DNA from: Bacilli bacterium
Lineage (GTDB): Bacteria > Bacillota_I > Bacilli_A > RFN20 > CAG-826
DNA length: 64,000 bases
Direction: 5' to 3'
Assembly (NCBI GenBank): GCA_022482735.1
Contig: JAKVOO010000001.1
Location: 119,699-183,698, forward strand
Shown here piece by piece: positions 17,422 to 26,520 of the stretch. Every line of letters starts with the position of its first letter. The stretch's first letter is position 1. A program made the position numbers and the translations under genes. The notes under the pieces were generated by a model that saw only the letters and a list, made by a program, of their open reading frames with translations, was not told where the DNA came from and searched no databases.

Positions 17422-19065
17422 TCAAACATCTTGATAGCAACTGCCACCGATAAACTCACGCATCAGCGAATTGCAAGGCACCCAAGTGTCATCCATATCC
17501 GCAAAATACTTTAACATCCGAATAAGCCGTTCGGCAACCGTAAAGTAGGGTGAGTCGTCTTGAATGGATCTTAGCAAGGGTAAAGCCACTTTTTTCATAA
17601 CTGGCAGTTCATAACTCAAAAGGGAATTATAAACATAATCGGCATCCTCCTGCGTTTTGTAAATCCATGTGAATTCACCTTTACGAACACTAGGCCACAT
17701 CGATAAGGTCATTTCAGCTGGAGCACTCCGGAACTTAAAATCCCGCACTAGCCGCCGGATTAATCTTAAATCCGTAAGCGAAATAGGGTTATGGTTATCA
17801 AGATTTATCTGGGCTTGAGGAGCAATATAAATTTTAAATTTCTGGTGGCGAGGAATAAGCGTAGTCAGTTGATCATTTAGCGCATGAATGCCTTCAATAA
17901 TGATAGGTTCACTTTCGCCAACTTGAAGAGTACGTCCGGGGACGCGCTTGCCAATCTTAAAGTCAAAATGGGGAAGAGTGACCGAATTGCCATTAATAAG
18001 GTCGAGCATATTTTGATTAAATAATTCGATATCAAGAGCATGAATTGATTCTAAATCAGGCTTTCCATCTTCATCTAAGGGAGCCTTATCCCGTGGTAAA
18101 TAATAATCATCGATACTGATTCGAACTGGCTTTAGACCACGCGACATTAGTTCGATTCTTAGCCGATTGGCAAAGGTCGTCTTGCCAGAACTAGAAGGAC
18201 CAGCAATACATATTAACCGAATGTTATCGCTATCCTTGCTGATGGTATCACCAAGTTCACTCAACATATGATTGTGCCGAGCTTCACACATATTGATAAA
18301 ATCAATCGGTGAGCCATTGAGAATATAATCATTAATGCTGGCAATACTATCGGTTCCCATTGTCATTGCCCAATTGTGAGCTTCTTTGAGCGTATGACCA
18401 AAAGTGGGCATTTCTTCAAATGGAGGAATCTCACCCCCCATCTCCGAACGAGGGTACTGAATAATTACGCCGGGACTATATTGGCGAATAATAAACTTTT
18501 TAAGATAGCCGGTTGAAGGCACCATATATCCATACATATAGTTCAAATAACCATCACACTCATAGAAGTGAACAGTTTTTTCAGGACGATATTTTAGAAT
18601 AGCTAATTTGTCTTCAAAACCTTTGTCGACGTAAATTTTCGCTGCTTCATCGTTAGGAACAACTTTTCTTTCGAAAGGCAAATCGAGTTCGACTAGGCGT
18701 GCCATCTCCCGATTTAAATCATCCACCAAAGCGCGGTCAGCGCGAATGCCCTTATTAAGAATTTGCATAAAAATCGAGCGCGAAACATTGTATGAAAAAC
18801 GAATTTCAAGTTCGGGATGAATATGTTCCATTGCCATCGCGACTAAATAGCGGAGCGAAGTCTCATAAATCCGGATTGAATCTTGGTCTTTGCAACTTAA
18901 AAACTGAACATCGGCATCGTAATAGACTTCATAAGTCAACTCCCGAATACGATTGTTGACACGGGCACAAACGAGATTCTCATCGACACTATCAAGGAGA
19001 TCAAGCAACTTAACTTTTTTCTCGTAGGTCCTCTCTGTGTCATTAACTTTAATTTTAAAACTCAC
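17422..19065 (-). CDS. TGS-domain uridine-kinase-like nucleoside kinase
   Basis: About 547 residues. The N-terminal 60 residues resemble a TGS domain, then a threonyl-tRNA-synthetase second-additional-domain-like region, then a uridine kinase/phosphoribulokinase-type domain with Walker A CIAGPSSSGKTTFANRL (about 280-296), ISIDDYYL and EGIHALN. It is the nucleoside kinase family common in Clostridia and Erysipelotrichia and probably phosphorylates uridine/cytidine. Among GTG (19074), TTG (19071) and GTG (19065) starts, 19065 is preferred because AGGAGG (complement of 19075-19080) lies 9 bases upstream of it but abuts the others. A cre site overlaps its promoter. Confidence 0.85.
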   Translation of the reverse strand: MSFKIKVNDTERTYEKKVKLLDLLDSVDENLVCARVNNRIRELTYEVYYDADVQFLSCKDQDSIRIYETSLRYLVAMAMEHIHPELEIRFSYNVSRSIFMQILNKGIRADRALVDDLNREMARLVELDLPFERKVVPNDEAAKIYVDKGFEDKLAILKYRPEKTVHFYECDGYLNYMYGYMVPSTGYLKKFIIRQYSPGVIIQYPRSEMGGEIPPFEEMPTFGHTLKEAHNWAMTMGTDSIASINDYILNGSPIDFINMCEARHNHMLSELGDTISKDSDNIRLICIAGPSSSGKTTFANRLRIELMSRGLKPVRISIDDYYLPRDKAPLDEDGKPDLESIHALDIELFNQNMLDLINGNSVTLPHFDFKIGKRVPGRTLQVGESEPIIIEGIHALNDQLTTLIPRHQKFKIYIAPQAQINLDNHNPISLTDLRLIRRLVRDFKFRSAPAEMTLSMWPSVRKGEFTWIYKTQEDADYVYNSLLSYELPVMKKVALPLLRSIQDDSPYFTVAERLIRMLKYFADMDDTWVPCNSLMREFIGGSCYQDV

Positions 19066-19092
19066 AATCAACACCTCCTGTGACGTAGGGTC

Positions 19093-19121
19093 ATTTTAAT
19101 ACGGTCATAAAGTATTTGCAA
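19093..19121 (-). promoter_or_regulatory. Predicted promoter of the nucleoside kinase gene
   Basis: On the minus strand TTGCAA (19116-19121), a 17-base spacer, then TAAAAT (19093-19098), about 27 bases upstream of the start codon. The -35 element is embedded in the cre site at 19116-19130. Confidence 0.6.
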
Positions 19122-19130
19122 GCGCTTTCA
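19116..19130. promoter_or_regulatory. cre operator (CcpA-type site)
   Basis: TTGCAAGCGCTTTCA matches the Bacillus cre consensus WTGNAANCGNWNNCW at every defined position and has the AAGCGCTT core of LacI-family operators. It overlaps the -35 box of the minus-strand nucleoside kinase promoter, so binding should repress that gene; mscS starts 124 bases away on the other side. A CcpA-like regulator is encoded at 56490-57488. Confidence 0.8.
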
Positions 19131-19253
19131 GCAAATCTACCCTTTGATATGACCTTTTATTATATCGACTTCGTTTAAAAAAAGATAGAAAAATTTATTT
19201 CTTCGTTTTTTGCATTAACGATATAATATATAATTAGAAAAGAGGTTATTTTC

Positions 19254-20102
19254 ATGAGTGAAATTTGGCAATTTATTAAAGATTTTTTTCAAAAGATAGC
19301 TGATTTTTTCGTTAACAATGGAATGGAAGTTTTCGCTCGGGCAATTTTTGCCATTATTATTATTTTTGGCGGTCATTTCCTTATTAAATTAGTCATCGGC
19401 TTACTGAAGAAATCAGTTAAGAAAAATAAAATAAAAGTCGACAAGAGTGTGCGTTTTTTCATAATTGATCTTTTTAATTTTATGTTACGTTTCATTTGGT
19501 TAGTGGGAATTTTAGCGGTTATCGGTATTAATATTACTGGTATAACGACCATAATCAGCAGCGCTATTCTTGCTGTTGGACTTTCTTTGCAAGATTTAAT
19601 TGGCAATTTTGCTTCAGGCGTAATTATTTTAACCAACCATCCATTTGGAGTTGACGACTATATTTCAATTGGCAGCAGTGAAGGAACCGTCAAAATTATC
19701 GGAATGCTTTCAACGACCTTAGCGACGATTGATAACCAGAAAGTTGTTATTCCCAATAAAACGATTATTGCGAGCAATGTTGTCAACTATTCTGAGAATA
19801 AGTTACGGCGGAAAATGATTAGCCTCACCTTTAATTATGATCAAAATCCCGATGAAATTAAAAAGCGCATTTTAAAAGTTTTTACTTCGGATGAAAGAGT
19901 TCTCGCTAACCCTAAGCCCAATGTAGTGGTTGGGGGAATTAGTGACCAAGGCTATACCGTCACGATGTGGTATTGGACGCGCAATAGCGAATTTTGGGAT
20001 ACCTACTATGACTTAATGGCTTCGCTAGCGAAAACCTTTGCCAAACAAAATATTCATCCCGCAATTCAAAAATTGGAAGTTAAACAAAAAGAAGAAAATT
20101 AA
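19254..20102 (+). CDS. mscS: MscS-type small-conductance mechanosensitive channel
   Basis: A 282-residue inner-membrane channel that releases solutes on hypo-osmotic shock. Three membrane helices are visible near 20-42, 68-90 and 95-115. The third is the pore helix, continuing into LAVGLSLQDLIGNFASGVII and HPFGVDDYISIG. The beta domain follows with STTLATIDNQKVVIPN, then a mixed C-terminal domain. GAGG precedes the ATG. The nearby TATAAT repeats (19222-19234) probably include its -10 box. Confidence 0.92.
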   Translation: MSEIWQFIKDFFQKIADFFVNNGMEVFARAIFAIIIIFGGHFLIKLVIGLLKKSVKKNKIKVDKSVRFFIIDLFNFMLRFIWLVGILAVIGINITGITTIISSAILAVGLSLQDLIGNFASGVIILTNHPFGVDDYISIGSSEGTVKIIGMLSTTLATIDNQKVVIPNKTIIASNVVNYSENKLRRKMISLTFNYDQNPDEIKKRILKVFTSDERVLANPKPNVVVGGISDQGYTVTMWYWTRNSEFWDTYYDLMASLAKTFAKQNIHPAIQKLEVKQKEEN

Positions 20103-20114
20103 GCAATTAAGCAA

Positions 20115-20143
20115 TTGATATTAAGTTGTTCTTTTGCCATAAT
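20115..20143 (+). promoter_or_regulatory. Predicted sigma-A promoter for ppa
   Basis: TTGATA (20115-20120), a 17-base spacer, then CATAAT (20138-20143), 23 bases before the ppa ATG. Just upstream AGCAATTA is repeated in tandem. Confidence 0.55.
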
Positions 20144-20166
20144 TAACCACATTAAAGGAGATAAAT

Positions 20167-20709
20167 ATGAATATTTGGCACGACGTTCGCCCCGAGCGGG
20201 TTACTCCCGAAGAATTTGTGGCGGTTGTTGAAATCAACAAAGGAAGCAAAAACAAGTATGAGTTAGATAAAGAGACAGGCCGATTAAAATTGGACCGGGT
20301 GCTCTATACATCGACCCACTATCCGCAAAACTATGGTTTTATTCCCTTGACTTATGCCGAAGATAATGACCCTCTTGACGTCTTAATTATCTGCTCGGAG
20401 CCGATTATTCCGTTAACGATTGTTCGCTGTCGACCAATTGGTATCATCCGCATGATTGATCGGGGTGAGAACGATGAGAAGATTATCGCAGTGGCAATTG
20501 ACGATCCATCGTATCGAGACATTTACAATATCGATCAACTACCTCGCCATTTATTTGAAGAAATTAGACATTTTTTCCAAGTTTACAAGAGCTTAGAGGG
20601 CAAAGAAACCGTTGTTCATCATATTCAAGGCCGTGACTTGGCAATTGAAGTAATTACCAAAGCCCTAGCCTATTACAAGGAAAAATTTCCTCAAAAACCC
20701 CGTATTTAA
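20167..20709 (+). CDS. ppa: Inorganic pyrophosphatase, family I
   Basis: A 180-residue soluble enzyme splitting pyrophosphate to drive biosynthetic reactions. The family I signature DNDPLDVL and the catalytic region [16 protein letters not shown]...[10 protein letters not shown] are clear, as is the second metal block [15 protein letters not shown] lies 8 bases before the ATG. Its stop codon overlaps the true end of the convergent choline-kinase-like gene by a few bases. Confidence 0.95.
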   Translation: MNIWHDVRPERVTPEEFVAVVEINKGSKNKYELDKETGRLKLDRVLYTSTHYPQNYGFIPLTYAEDNDPLDVLIICSEPIIPLTIVRCRPIGIIRMIDRGENDEKIIAVAIDDPSYRDIYNIDQLPRHLFEEIRHFFQVYKSLEGKETVVHHIQGRDLAIEVITKALAYYKEKFPQKPRI

Positions 20710-21519
20710 TGATTGAAGGTCTCCGTCAGGAGACTTTTCTTTTCATCGGCAATCATCAAAAAAATTTCCCGATTTGTTTTTTGGTACATATAGTATCCCC
20801 AGTAGCACCAAAGAAGATTGAGCGCTTTTTTGAAAATATCCAATTTATGATGATCATAACCATTAGAGTAGCGAGTTTGAAGAAAGAGCTTTTCTTGCGC
20901 CAGGGGAAAGATGATTTTCCGTTATAAATGAAGCATCGTCAAACATCGAATCATTTAAGCCAGCAAATTCGAAATCGATAATATATAACTTAGCGCCTTT
21001 AAAAAGAAAATTATTCTTAACTAGGTCATTATGCGATAAAACTAGGTGAGACTTATCGATAGTTTGGTTGTATTCGGCAATAATTTTTTCTTCATCAATA
21101 ACCAATGGAAAGTCATTTGCGCATTTACTGCGATAAAAATTATATCTTTCCTCAAGATTAAAGGGTTTTAAAAGCGGACTAGCAAACGATTGATAAGTAG
21201 TAATTAGTTCGGCAATTTGAATAATTTCTTTGTTTGCATATAGCGGTCCATGTCCCTTGTGCGATGCAGGCAAAAATTGACTTAGAGAATAATGAAATTG
21301 CTGATTGTACATTAGGTATTTAGGACTTAGGTCATGACAATAAAAAATATCGGCAATTGTCCTTTCTTGAGCATAAGAAAAGAAGGGGTCACTTTCTGGC
21401 TGTCTAACCTTCAAGACAAATTGGTTATTAACTAAGTAATTTTGATTGGTGATCCCCGTCGGCAAAAGTTTAACACTATGAATATCAAACTTTAAATCAA
21501 GGGATAAAATGTGTTTCAT
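20706..21519 (-). pseudogene. Choline kinase/aminoglycoside phosphotransferase-like gene with a one-base frameshift
   Basis: The intact part (from the ATG at 21519) shows LPTGITNQNYLV, the catalytic loop LSHNDLVKNNFLF and the metal motif YIIDFEFAG, as in LicA-like choline kinases. After FITENHLSP the frame breaks and stops at 20863. Removing one C from the four-C run (complement of 20903-20906) restores a continuous frame, ENHLSLAQEKLFLQTRYSNG, which continues through Trp/Tyr-rich helices to a TAA at 20706-20708, giving about 270 residues, a normal family length. It may be a real mutation or a homopolymer sequencing error. The gene reads into the ppa terminator. Confidence 0.8.
20719..20745 (+). 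terminator. Terminator after ppa
   Basis: The stem GTCTCC/GGAGAC around GTCA is followed by TTTTCTTTTC, 9 bases past the ppa stop. Confidence 0.75.
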
Positions 21520-21587
21520 TCGATTGTTTTTTTCTCCAAATAGATTATATATAATACTGAATACAAAATCTAAAGGAAGTTATGATT

Positions 21588-22102
21588 ATGATCAATATAG
21601 TTTTATACCATCCAGAAATTCCTGCTAATACTGGCAATATCATGCGTACATGCCAAGCGACCAGGAGCCGACTCCATATAATCGGGCCTCTACCATTTTC
21701 GCTTGATGAGAAAAGTCTTCGCCGAGCGGGCATGGACTACATTAAAGAGAGTGATTATCGTTATTATTCCTCCTACGAAGAATTCAAAAAGAAAATAAGC
21801 AAGTAGAAATTTACTATATAACTAGATATTCAAACCAGGTATATACGAAAGTTGATTTTTCGCATAATGAAAAGGATTACTGGATAATGTTTGGACGGGA
21901 ATCCACCGGAATTGATCACGATATATTAAGAGACCATCTTGATTACGCTTTGCGTATTCCAATGGTTCCTGAGGCACGAAGCTTAAATCTTAGCAATTGC
22001 GTAGCCCTGATTACTTATGAAGTTCTTCGCCAGCAAAATTTTTTGGGTCTTGCTACTAGTGAATGCATAAAAGGAGAAGATTTTCTAATCAAAGAAAAAT
22101 AG
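21588..22102 (+). pseudogene. trmL: tRNA (cytidine(34)-2'-O)-methyltransferase TrmL with a one-base frameshift
   Basis: The first part reads INIVLYHPEIPANTGNIMRT, the SPOUT methyltransferase N-terminus of TrmL, which 2'-O-methylates the wobble base of certain leucine tRNAs. The frame stops at 21804-21806, but adding one A to the five-A run at 21786-21790 gives EEFKKENKQVEIYYITRYS and runs on without a break into FGRESTGI and PMVPEARSLNLSNCVALITYEVLRQ, the SAM-binding knot. The corrected product is about 171 residues. The ATG at 21588 has AAAGGAAG at good spacing. It could be a genuine indel or a sequencing error. Confidence 0.88.
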
Positions 22103-22106
22103 AATA

Positions 22107-23609
22107 TTACTTTCGGACGGAAGCTAGAATAATCGATTCAATATTTGATGCCAATTGACGGAGAAAGAGGCTCTTATAACGATTTATTTTTACTCTACCA
22201 GGTCGATCCAGATGTTTAACATCTTTAATTTTTGCAACCATAACTTCGCCATCGTTTTGGTGGGAGAGTGCCAGGGAAATAGAGGCAGCTATATCTAGCA
22301 CTTTGGGACTTGGATTCATATCGAAAATCACTACATGGCTACCGCTATAACCCTTGATATGAATGAAGGTGTCAAAGGGGCGAGCATATTTGAATGTAAG
22401 TTCATCATTTTGTAGATTATTTTTCCCAAAACCGACTTTCACCCCGTCAATATCGATAAAGTATGGCATATAACTATGTTTTTTGGTCGTTTTATTCGCA
22501 CTTTTAGGAAAGTAACCATTCAGGGAAAGTTCGGTTTTTATTTCCTTTAAATCTGTTTCGTCAGCATTAGCAATGGTAGCCTGCAAGTCTGAAAAATACT
22601 CTAGTTCATCACTAGCAATATTAATTTGTTTTTGAAGTTCCTCCAATGCGATCTTAGCTTTCTTGTACTTTTTAAAATAGCGATTGGCATTTTCAATAAC
22701 TGAAAGTTGAGGGTCTAACTGAATAACTCCCGCTTCCGTTACCAATTCTTTTGCACCATCTTGAATACTGCTTACGTAAGTTAATATTGCATTGGCCTTA
22801 TTTTGATCAGCAAGATGCACTTTCGCATCATTTAAATCACCATTAAGCCGCTTTATTTTTTGCTTAATCAATTTGTTTTTCCGATTAACTAAATGAATAA
22901 TGTCGCTAAAGAGTTCATTTTTTCTTTTATCAGCCAACTCCCGCTCTCGGCGGTCAAAAATATCTTGCACCGAAACTTTATGATACTTTTCATTAAGAGG
23001 AAATACAGCGAAGTTTCCCTTCTCGTCCCCATAAATATCAAGCAAAGAAGAAAAATCATTTTGATGATTGCTTAAGTAAACCTTTTCCAACGGTGAAAAG
23101 CTTTCCTCGGTATGGAAATTGACGGGACTTTCATAGGTTAAGCCAATGGCCAGAGGGCGAACTACATCAAGCGACTTTGACGCTCGCCAAAGGGCAATTA
23201 TTCGATTATCATCATCGACGACAAACATGTTTGGTTGCATCGGAATAAGTTCGACAATTAAAGTTAATTTTTTTTCTATAAAAGCGAGTGAAGCCGCTTT
23301 TAATGCTATACGAACAATGCGATCATGCGCATCAAGATTGACACTTTCCACAAACGCTCCCGAGATTTCTTTGCGAAGTTGAAGAAGAAAATTGCTGCTT
23401 GTTCCGTCACTAGAGAGTTCCCGGTCGGTCAATGACAAAAATGGTTCACTGTTATCAAGAGAAATAATTAATTTTTGCGATTTCGATCGGGATACTGATA
23501 GAGAAAAAGAGTTGCGGGAAAAATGAATAATGCGATTTAAAAATGCGCCTTCAATTTCATTTTTTATCACTTTTGTAATCTGCTGAACTAACGAGTAAGA
23601 AAATGCCAT
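22107..23609 (-). CDS. rqcH: RqcH/NFACT-family ribosome quality-control protein
   Basis: A 500-residue protein (formerly called fibronectin-binding protein A/YloA), slightly short for the family. The NFACT-N domain starts MAFSYSLVQQITKVIKNEI, a coiled-coil middle spans about 220-320, and an NFACT-R domain lies at the end (PFDTFIHIKGYSGSHVVI). The Asp-Arg pair needed for alanine tailing in Bacillus RqcH appears conserved at 96-97 (DRIVRI). It binds stalled 50S subunits and directs C-terminal alanine tails. It is divergent from gmk, as yloA is in the Bacillus gmk cluster. Confidence 0.92.
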   Translation of the reverse strand: MAFSYSLVQQITKVIKNEIEGAFLNRIIHFSRNSFSLSVSRSKSQKLIISLDNSEPFLSLTDRELSSDGTSSNFLLQLRKEISGAFVESVNLDAHDRIVRIALKAASLAFIEKKLTLIVELIPMQPNMFVVDDDNRIIALWRASKSLDVVRPLAIGLTYESPVNFHTEESFSPLEKVYLSNHQNDFSSLLDIYGDEKGNFAVFPLNEKYHKVSVQDIFDRRERELADKRKNELFSDIIHLVNRKNKLIKQKIKRLNGDLNDAKVHLADQNKANAILTYVSSIQDGAKELVTEAGVIQLDPQLSVIENANRYFKKYKKAKIALEELQKQINIASDELEYFSDLQATIANADETDLKEIKTELSLNGYFPKSANKTTKKHSYMPYFIDIDGVKVGFGKNNLQNDELTFKYARPFDTFIHIKGYSGSHVVIFDMNPSPKVLDIAASISLALSHQNDGEVMVAKIKDVKHLDRPGRVKINRYKSLFLRQLASNIESIILASVRK

Positions 23610-23647
23610 AAATACCTCGAAAAAAATTATAGCATATCCTTACTTTA

Positions 23648-23676
23648 TTGACATAAAGGGTTTATTATTAGACAAT
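23648..23676 (+). promoter_or_regulatory. Predicted promoter for gmk-priA
   Basis: Perfect -35 TTGACA (23648-23653), a 17-base spacer and a weak -10 GACAAT (23671-23676). The ribosome site GAGGT is 8 bases before the gmk ATG, implying a very short leader. Confidence 0.5.
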
Positions 23677-23699
23677 GATAAAACACCGAGGTATTTGCA

Positions 23700-24281
23700 A
23701 TGAAAAAAGGCTTGTTAATCATTCTTTCCGGCCCTAGCGGTGTAGGCAAAGGGACAATTAGACGGAAAGTTATGGAAGATAACGATCTTAATCTAGCTTA
23801 CTCGATTTCCGTGACCACTCGAGCACCACGCCCGAGCGAGAAAAATGGCATCGATTATTTTTTCGTATCAGATAAGGAATTTGATGAAGATTTAGCAAAA
23901 GGAAATTTCTTAGAGCATGCGGAATTTGTTGGGAACCGATATGGTACCCCCAAAGATTTTGTTGAGAAATTAAGGAATGAAGGAAAAAATGTTTTTCTGG
24001 AAATTGAAGTTTCTGGAGCCACCCAAATTATGGAAAACTATGTTGGAAATGACCTAGTGACCATCTTTCTTATTCCGCCTTCATATGATGAATTGCGGGC
24101 TCGTATTTGCGGGCGCCACTCTGAGTGTGAAGAAATTATTTCCGCCCGTCTTGCTAAAGCAAAACGCGAGATGAAAATGAAATACCGCTACCAATATATT
24201 GTTTTAAACGATGATATTGCACGGGCAAGCGAAGAGATAAAAAGCATTATTCGTAATAAAATTAATGCCGTAATTATTTGA
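23700..24281 (+). CDS. gmk: Guanylate kinase
   Basis: A 193-residue enzyme phosphorylating GMP to GDP. Walker A SGPSGVGKGTIRR (9-21), the GMP-binding block SISVTTRAPRPSEKNGIDYFFV and the lid GRHSECEEIISAR are present. It is followed at 16 bases by priA. In Bacillus, rpoZ and coaBC stand between gmk and priA; both are missing here. Confidence 0.96.
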   Translation: MKKGLLIILSGPSGVGKGTIRRKVMEDNDLNLAYSISVTTRAPRPSEKNGIDYFFVSDKEFDEDLAKGNFLEHAEFVGNRYGTPKDFVEKLRNEGKNVFLEIEVSGATQIMENYVGNDLVTIFLIPPSYDELRARICGRHSECEEIISARLAKAKREMKMKYRYQYIVLNDDIARASEEIKSIIRNKINAVII

Positions 24282-24297
24282 GAAATGGAGGCTGTTC

Positions 24298-26490
24298 ATG
24301 CAGATCGTAAGTGTCCTAATTGAACATCCAACTATCAGCCTCAATCGTCCCTTTTCTTATGGCTATAATGGCGAGAAAAAAATTGTTATTGGGGAACGAG
24401 TACTTGTTCCCTTTAATAATCGAGATTTAATCGGTTATGTGATTGATGTTGAACTTACGACAAGGTCAGTTGAGGAATTAGAAGACGAAAAAGGATTCCG
24501 CGTTTTAATGGTGAAGCAAGTAATTGATAGCAAGCCCTTACTAAGTTTAGAACTAATGGAATTATCACAGCAAGTTGCAGACTATTATATCGCCCCTAAA
24601 ATTAGCGTTTTGCAAGCGATGCTGCCTCCGACGCTTCGCCCGGCTTCAAGTTCTTTAAAACAACCGAAAATCGCATACGAAGATTATTTAGTTTTTATTC
24701 GCGATGAAGAGAAACTGAGTCCCAAGCAAAAAGAAATTCTCCTGTTAATTAAAGAGAATTCGCCAGTAAAAAAGCGGGAGATAAAATCTCCTACAATCAT
24801 TAAGAAACTTCTCGATTTAGATTTAATAAAAATTGAAAAAAAAGAAAAGATTCGGTTCTCGATACCAGATGAAAAAACGGTTGTGGCTCCACCGCTTACG
24901 GTAGATCAAAACCAAGTTATCGATGAATTTTGCAAGAGCGATGACCGTGTGTTTTTGCTTGAAGGAATTACTGGAAGCGGAAAAACGGAAGTCTATTTGG
25001 CTTTAGCGGAGAGAACACTTAAAACCGGGAAAAATGTCTTGATGCTCGTTCCCGAGATCGCCCTCACACCGATGATGGTCGCACACTTTGTCAGTCGTTA
25101 TCATCAAGATGTAGCTGTTCTCCATAGTGAACTTACGCCAGCGGAAAAATATGATGAATATCGACGCATTGCTGAAGGAAAAGTGCGAATTGTCGTTGGC
25201 GTTCGCTCGGCAATTTTTGCTCCTTTATCCAATATTGGACTGATTATTTTAGATGAGGAACATGTCGAATCATATAAGCAAGATACTCTTCCTTTCTATC
25301 ATGCACGAGAAGTGGCAATTATGCGAGCTATGCCTCTAAAGGCAAAAGTACTGCTTGGTTCTGCAACTCCTTCTCTTGAAAGTCGCGCTCGGGCCCTCAA
25401 GGGTGTCTATCACTTGCTCCAACTTAAGCAGAGAATAAACAAACGTGAACTTCCGGTTACCGAAATTGTTGACTTGATGGATGCGAATAATTTATATCCC
25501 CAAAGCATAATTTTTTCAAAGCAATTAGTTGCTGAATTAAAAACGGTCATTGAACGACACGAGCAAGCAATTCTGCTGATTAACCGCCGTGGCTATGCAA
25601 CTTATGTCAGCTGTCGCCAATGCGGTTACGTTTTTCGTTGTCCCCAAGACGATATGGTTTTGACTTATCATCGCAGCGACAAATTATTAAAATGCCATCA
25701 CTGTGATTACGTTGAGGAATTGCCCGCCGTTTGCCCTCAGTGTGGATCAAAGCATTTATGGCAGACTGGTTTTGGTACCGAACGAGTCGAAGATGAAATT
25801 CACAAATTTTTTCCAAAGGTTAGAACTTTGCGATTAGATAGCGATACTTCAAAAGTTCGCTCACAAGTGGGAAAGATTGTTAAATCATTCGCTAATCATG
25901 AAGCAGACATTCTCATTGGAACGCAGATGATAGCTAAGGGACATGATTTTCCTTTGGTGACGTTAGTGGGGGTTATTCTGGCGGATATGGGATTATATTA
26001 TCCTTCCTATCGTAGTGCGGAACAAACTTTTCAACTTATAACTCAAGCCGTAGGGCGGAGCGGACGAAAAGATCGACCAGGTAAGGCAATTATACAAACT
26101 AATATGCCAGGTCATTATGCGATTGTTCTTGGATCAAAACAGGATTATGCGTCGTTTTTTGCAACTGAAATGAAAATTCGCAAACTAAGCAACGACAGTC
26201 CTTTTTCCTTTGAAATGATCATTTCCCTTTTAAGCAAAAATGCCGAAGTTCTTGATGAAGCCATCATGCAACTAGCGAGCGATATGAAAAACGCGATTAA
26301 AGAATTTGGCGAAGTTCTCGGTCCAACAACTCCCTTTTATAATCGTGAACGTGAATATTATCGACGAATTTTAATTATTAAGCATCGGAATTATTTTCGA
26401 ATTAGGCCAATTATTGCCAAACTAGTCTTCCCTTTGGCCGCAAATTCAAAATTCCAAGTCAAAATAGATGTTGATTCATTTGAAATTTGA
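24298..26490 (+). CDS. priA: Primosomal protein N' (replication restart helicase)
   Basis: A 730-residue SF2 helicase that reloads the replisome at stalled forks. The N-terminal DNA-binding domain is followed by Walker A GITGSGKTEVYL (about 222), the DEEH box (about 318) and motif VI QAVGRSGR. The zinc module has paired cysteines CRQC, a lone RCPQ-type cysteine, CHHC and CPQC (about 437-480). GGAGG precedes the ATG. Confidence 0.95.
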   Translation: MQIVSVLIEHPTISLNRPFSYGYNGEKKIVIGERVLVPFNNRDLIGYVIDVELTTRSVEELEDEKGFRVLMVKQVIDSKPLLSLELMELSQQVADYYIAPKISVLQAMLPPTLRPASSSLKQPKIAYEDYLVFIRDEEKLSPKQKEILLLIKENSPVKKREIKSPTIIKKLLDLDLIKIEKKEKIRFSIPDEKTVVAPPLTVDQNQVIDEFCKSDDRVFLLEGITGSGKTEVYLALAERTLKTGKNVLMLVPEIALTPMMVAHFVSRYHQDVAVLHSELTPAEKYDEYRRIAEGKVRIVVGVRSAIFAPLSNIGLIILDEEHVESYKQDTLPFYHAREVAIMRAMPLKAKVLLGSATPSLESRARALKGVYHLLQLKQRINKRELPVTEIVDLMDANNLYPQSIIFSKQLVAELKTVIERHEQAILLINRRGYATYVSCRQCGYVFRCPQDDMVLTYHRSDKLLKCHHCDYVEELPAVCPQCGSKHLWQTGFGTERVEDEIHKFFPKVRTLRLDSDTSKVRSQVGKIVKSFANHEADILIGTQMIAKGHDFPLVTLVGVILADMGLYYPSYRSAEQTFQLITQAVGRSGRKDRPGKAIIQTNMPGHYAIVLGSKQDYASFFATEMKIRKLSNDSPFSFEMIISLLSKNAEVLDEAIMQLASDMKNAIKEFGEVLGPTTPFYNREREYYRRILIIKHRNYFRIRPIIAKLVFPLAANSKFQVKIDVDSFEI

Positions 26491-26520
26491 TATAATTCAG
26501 GCGATTGTGAGGTATCGACA

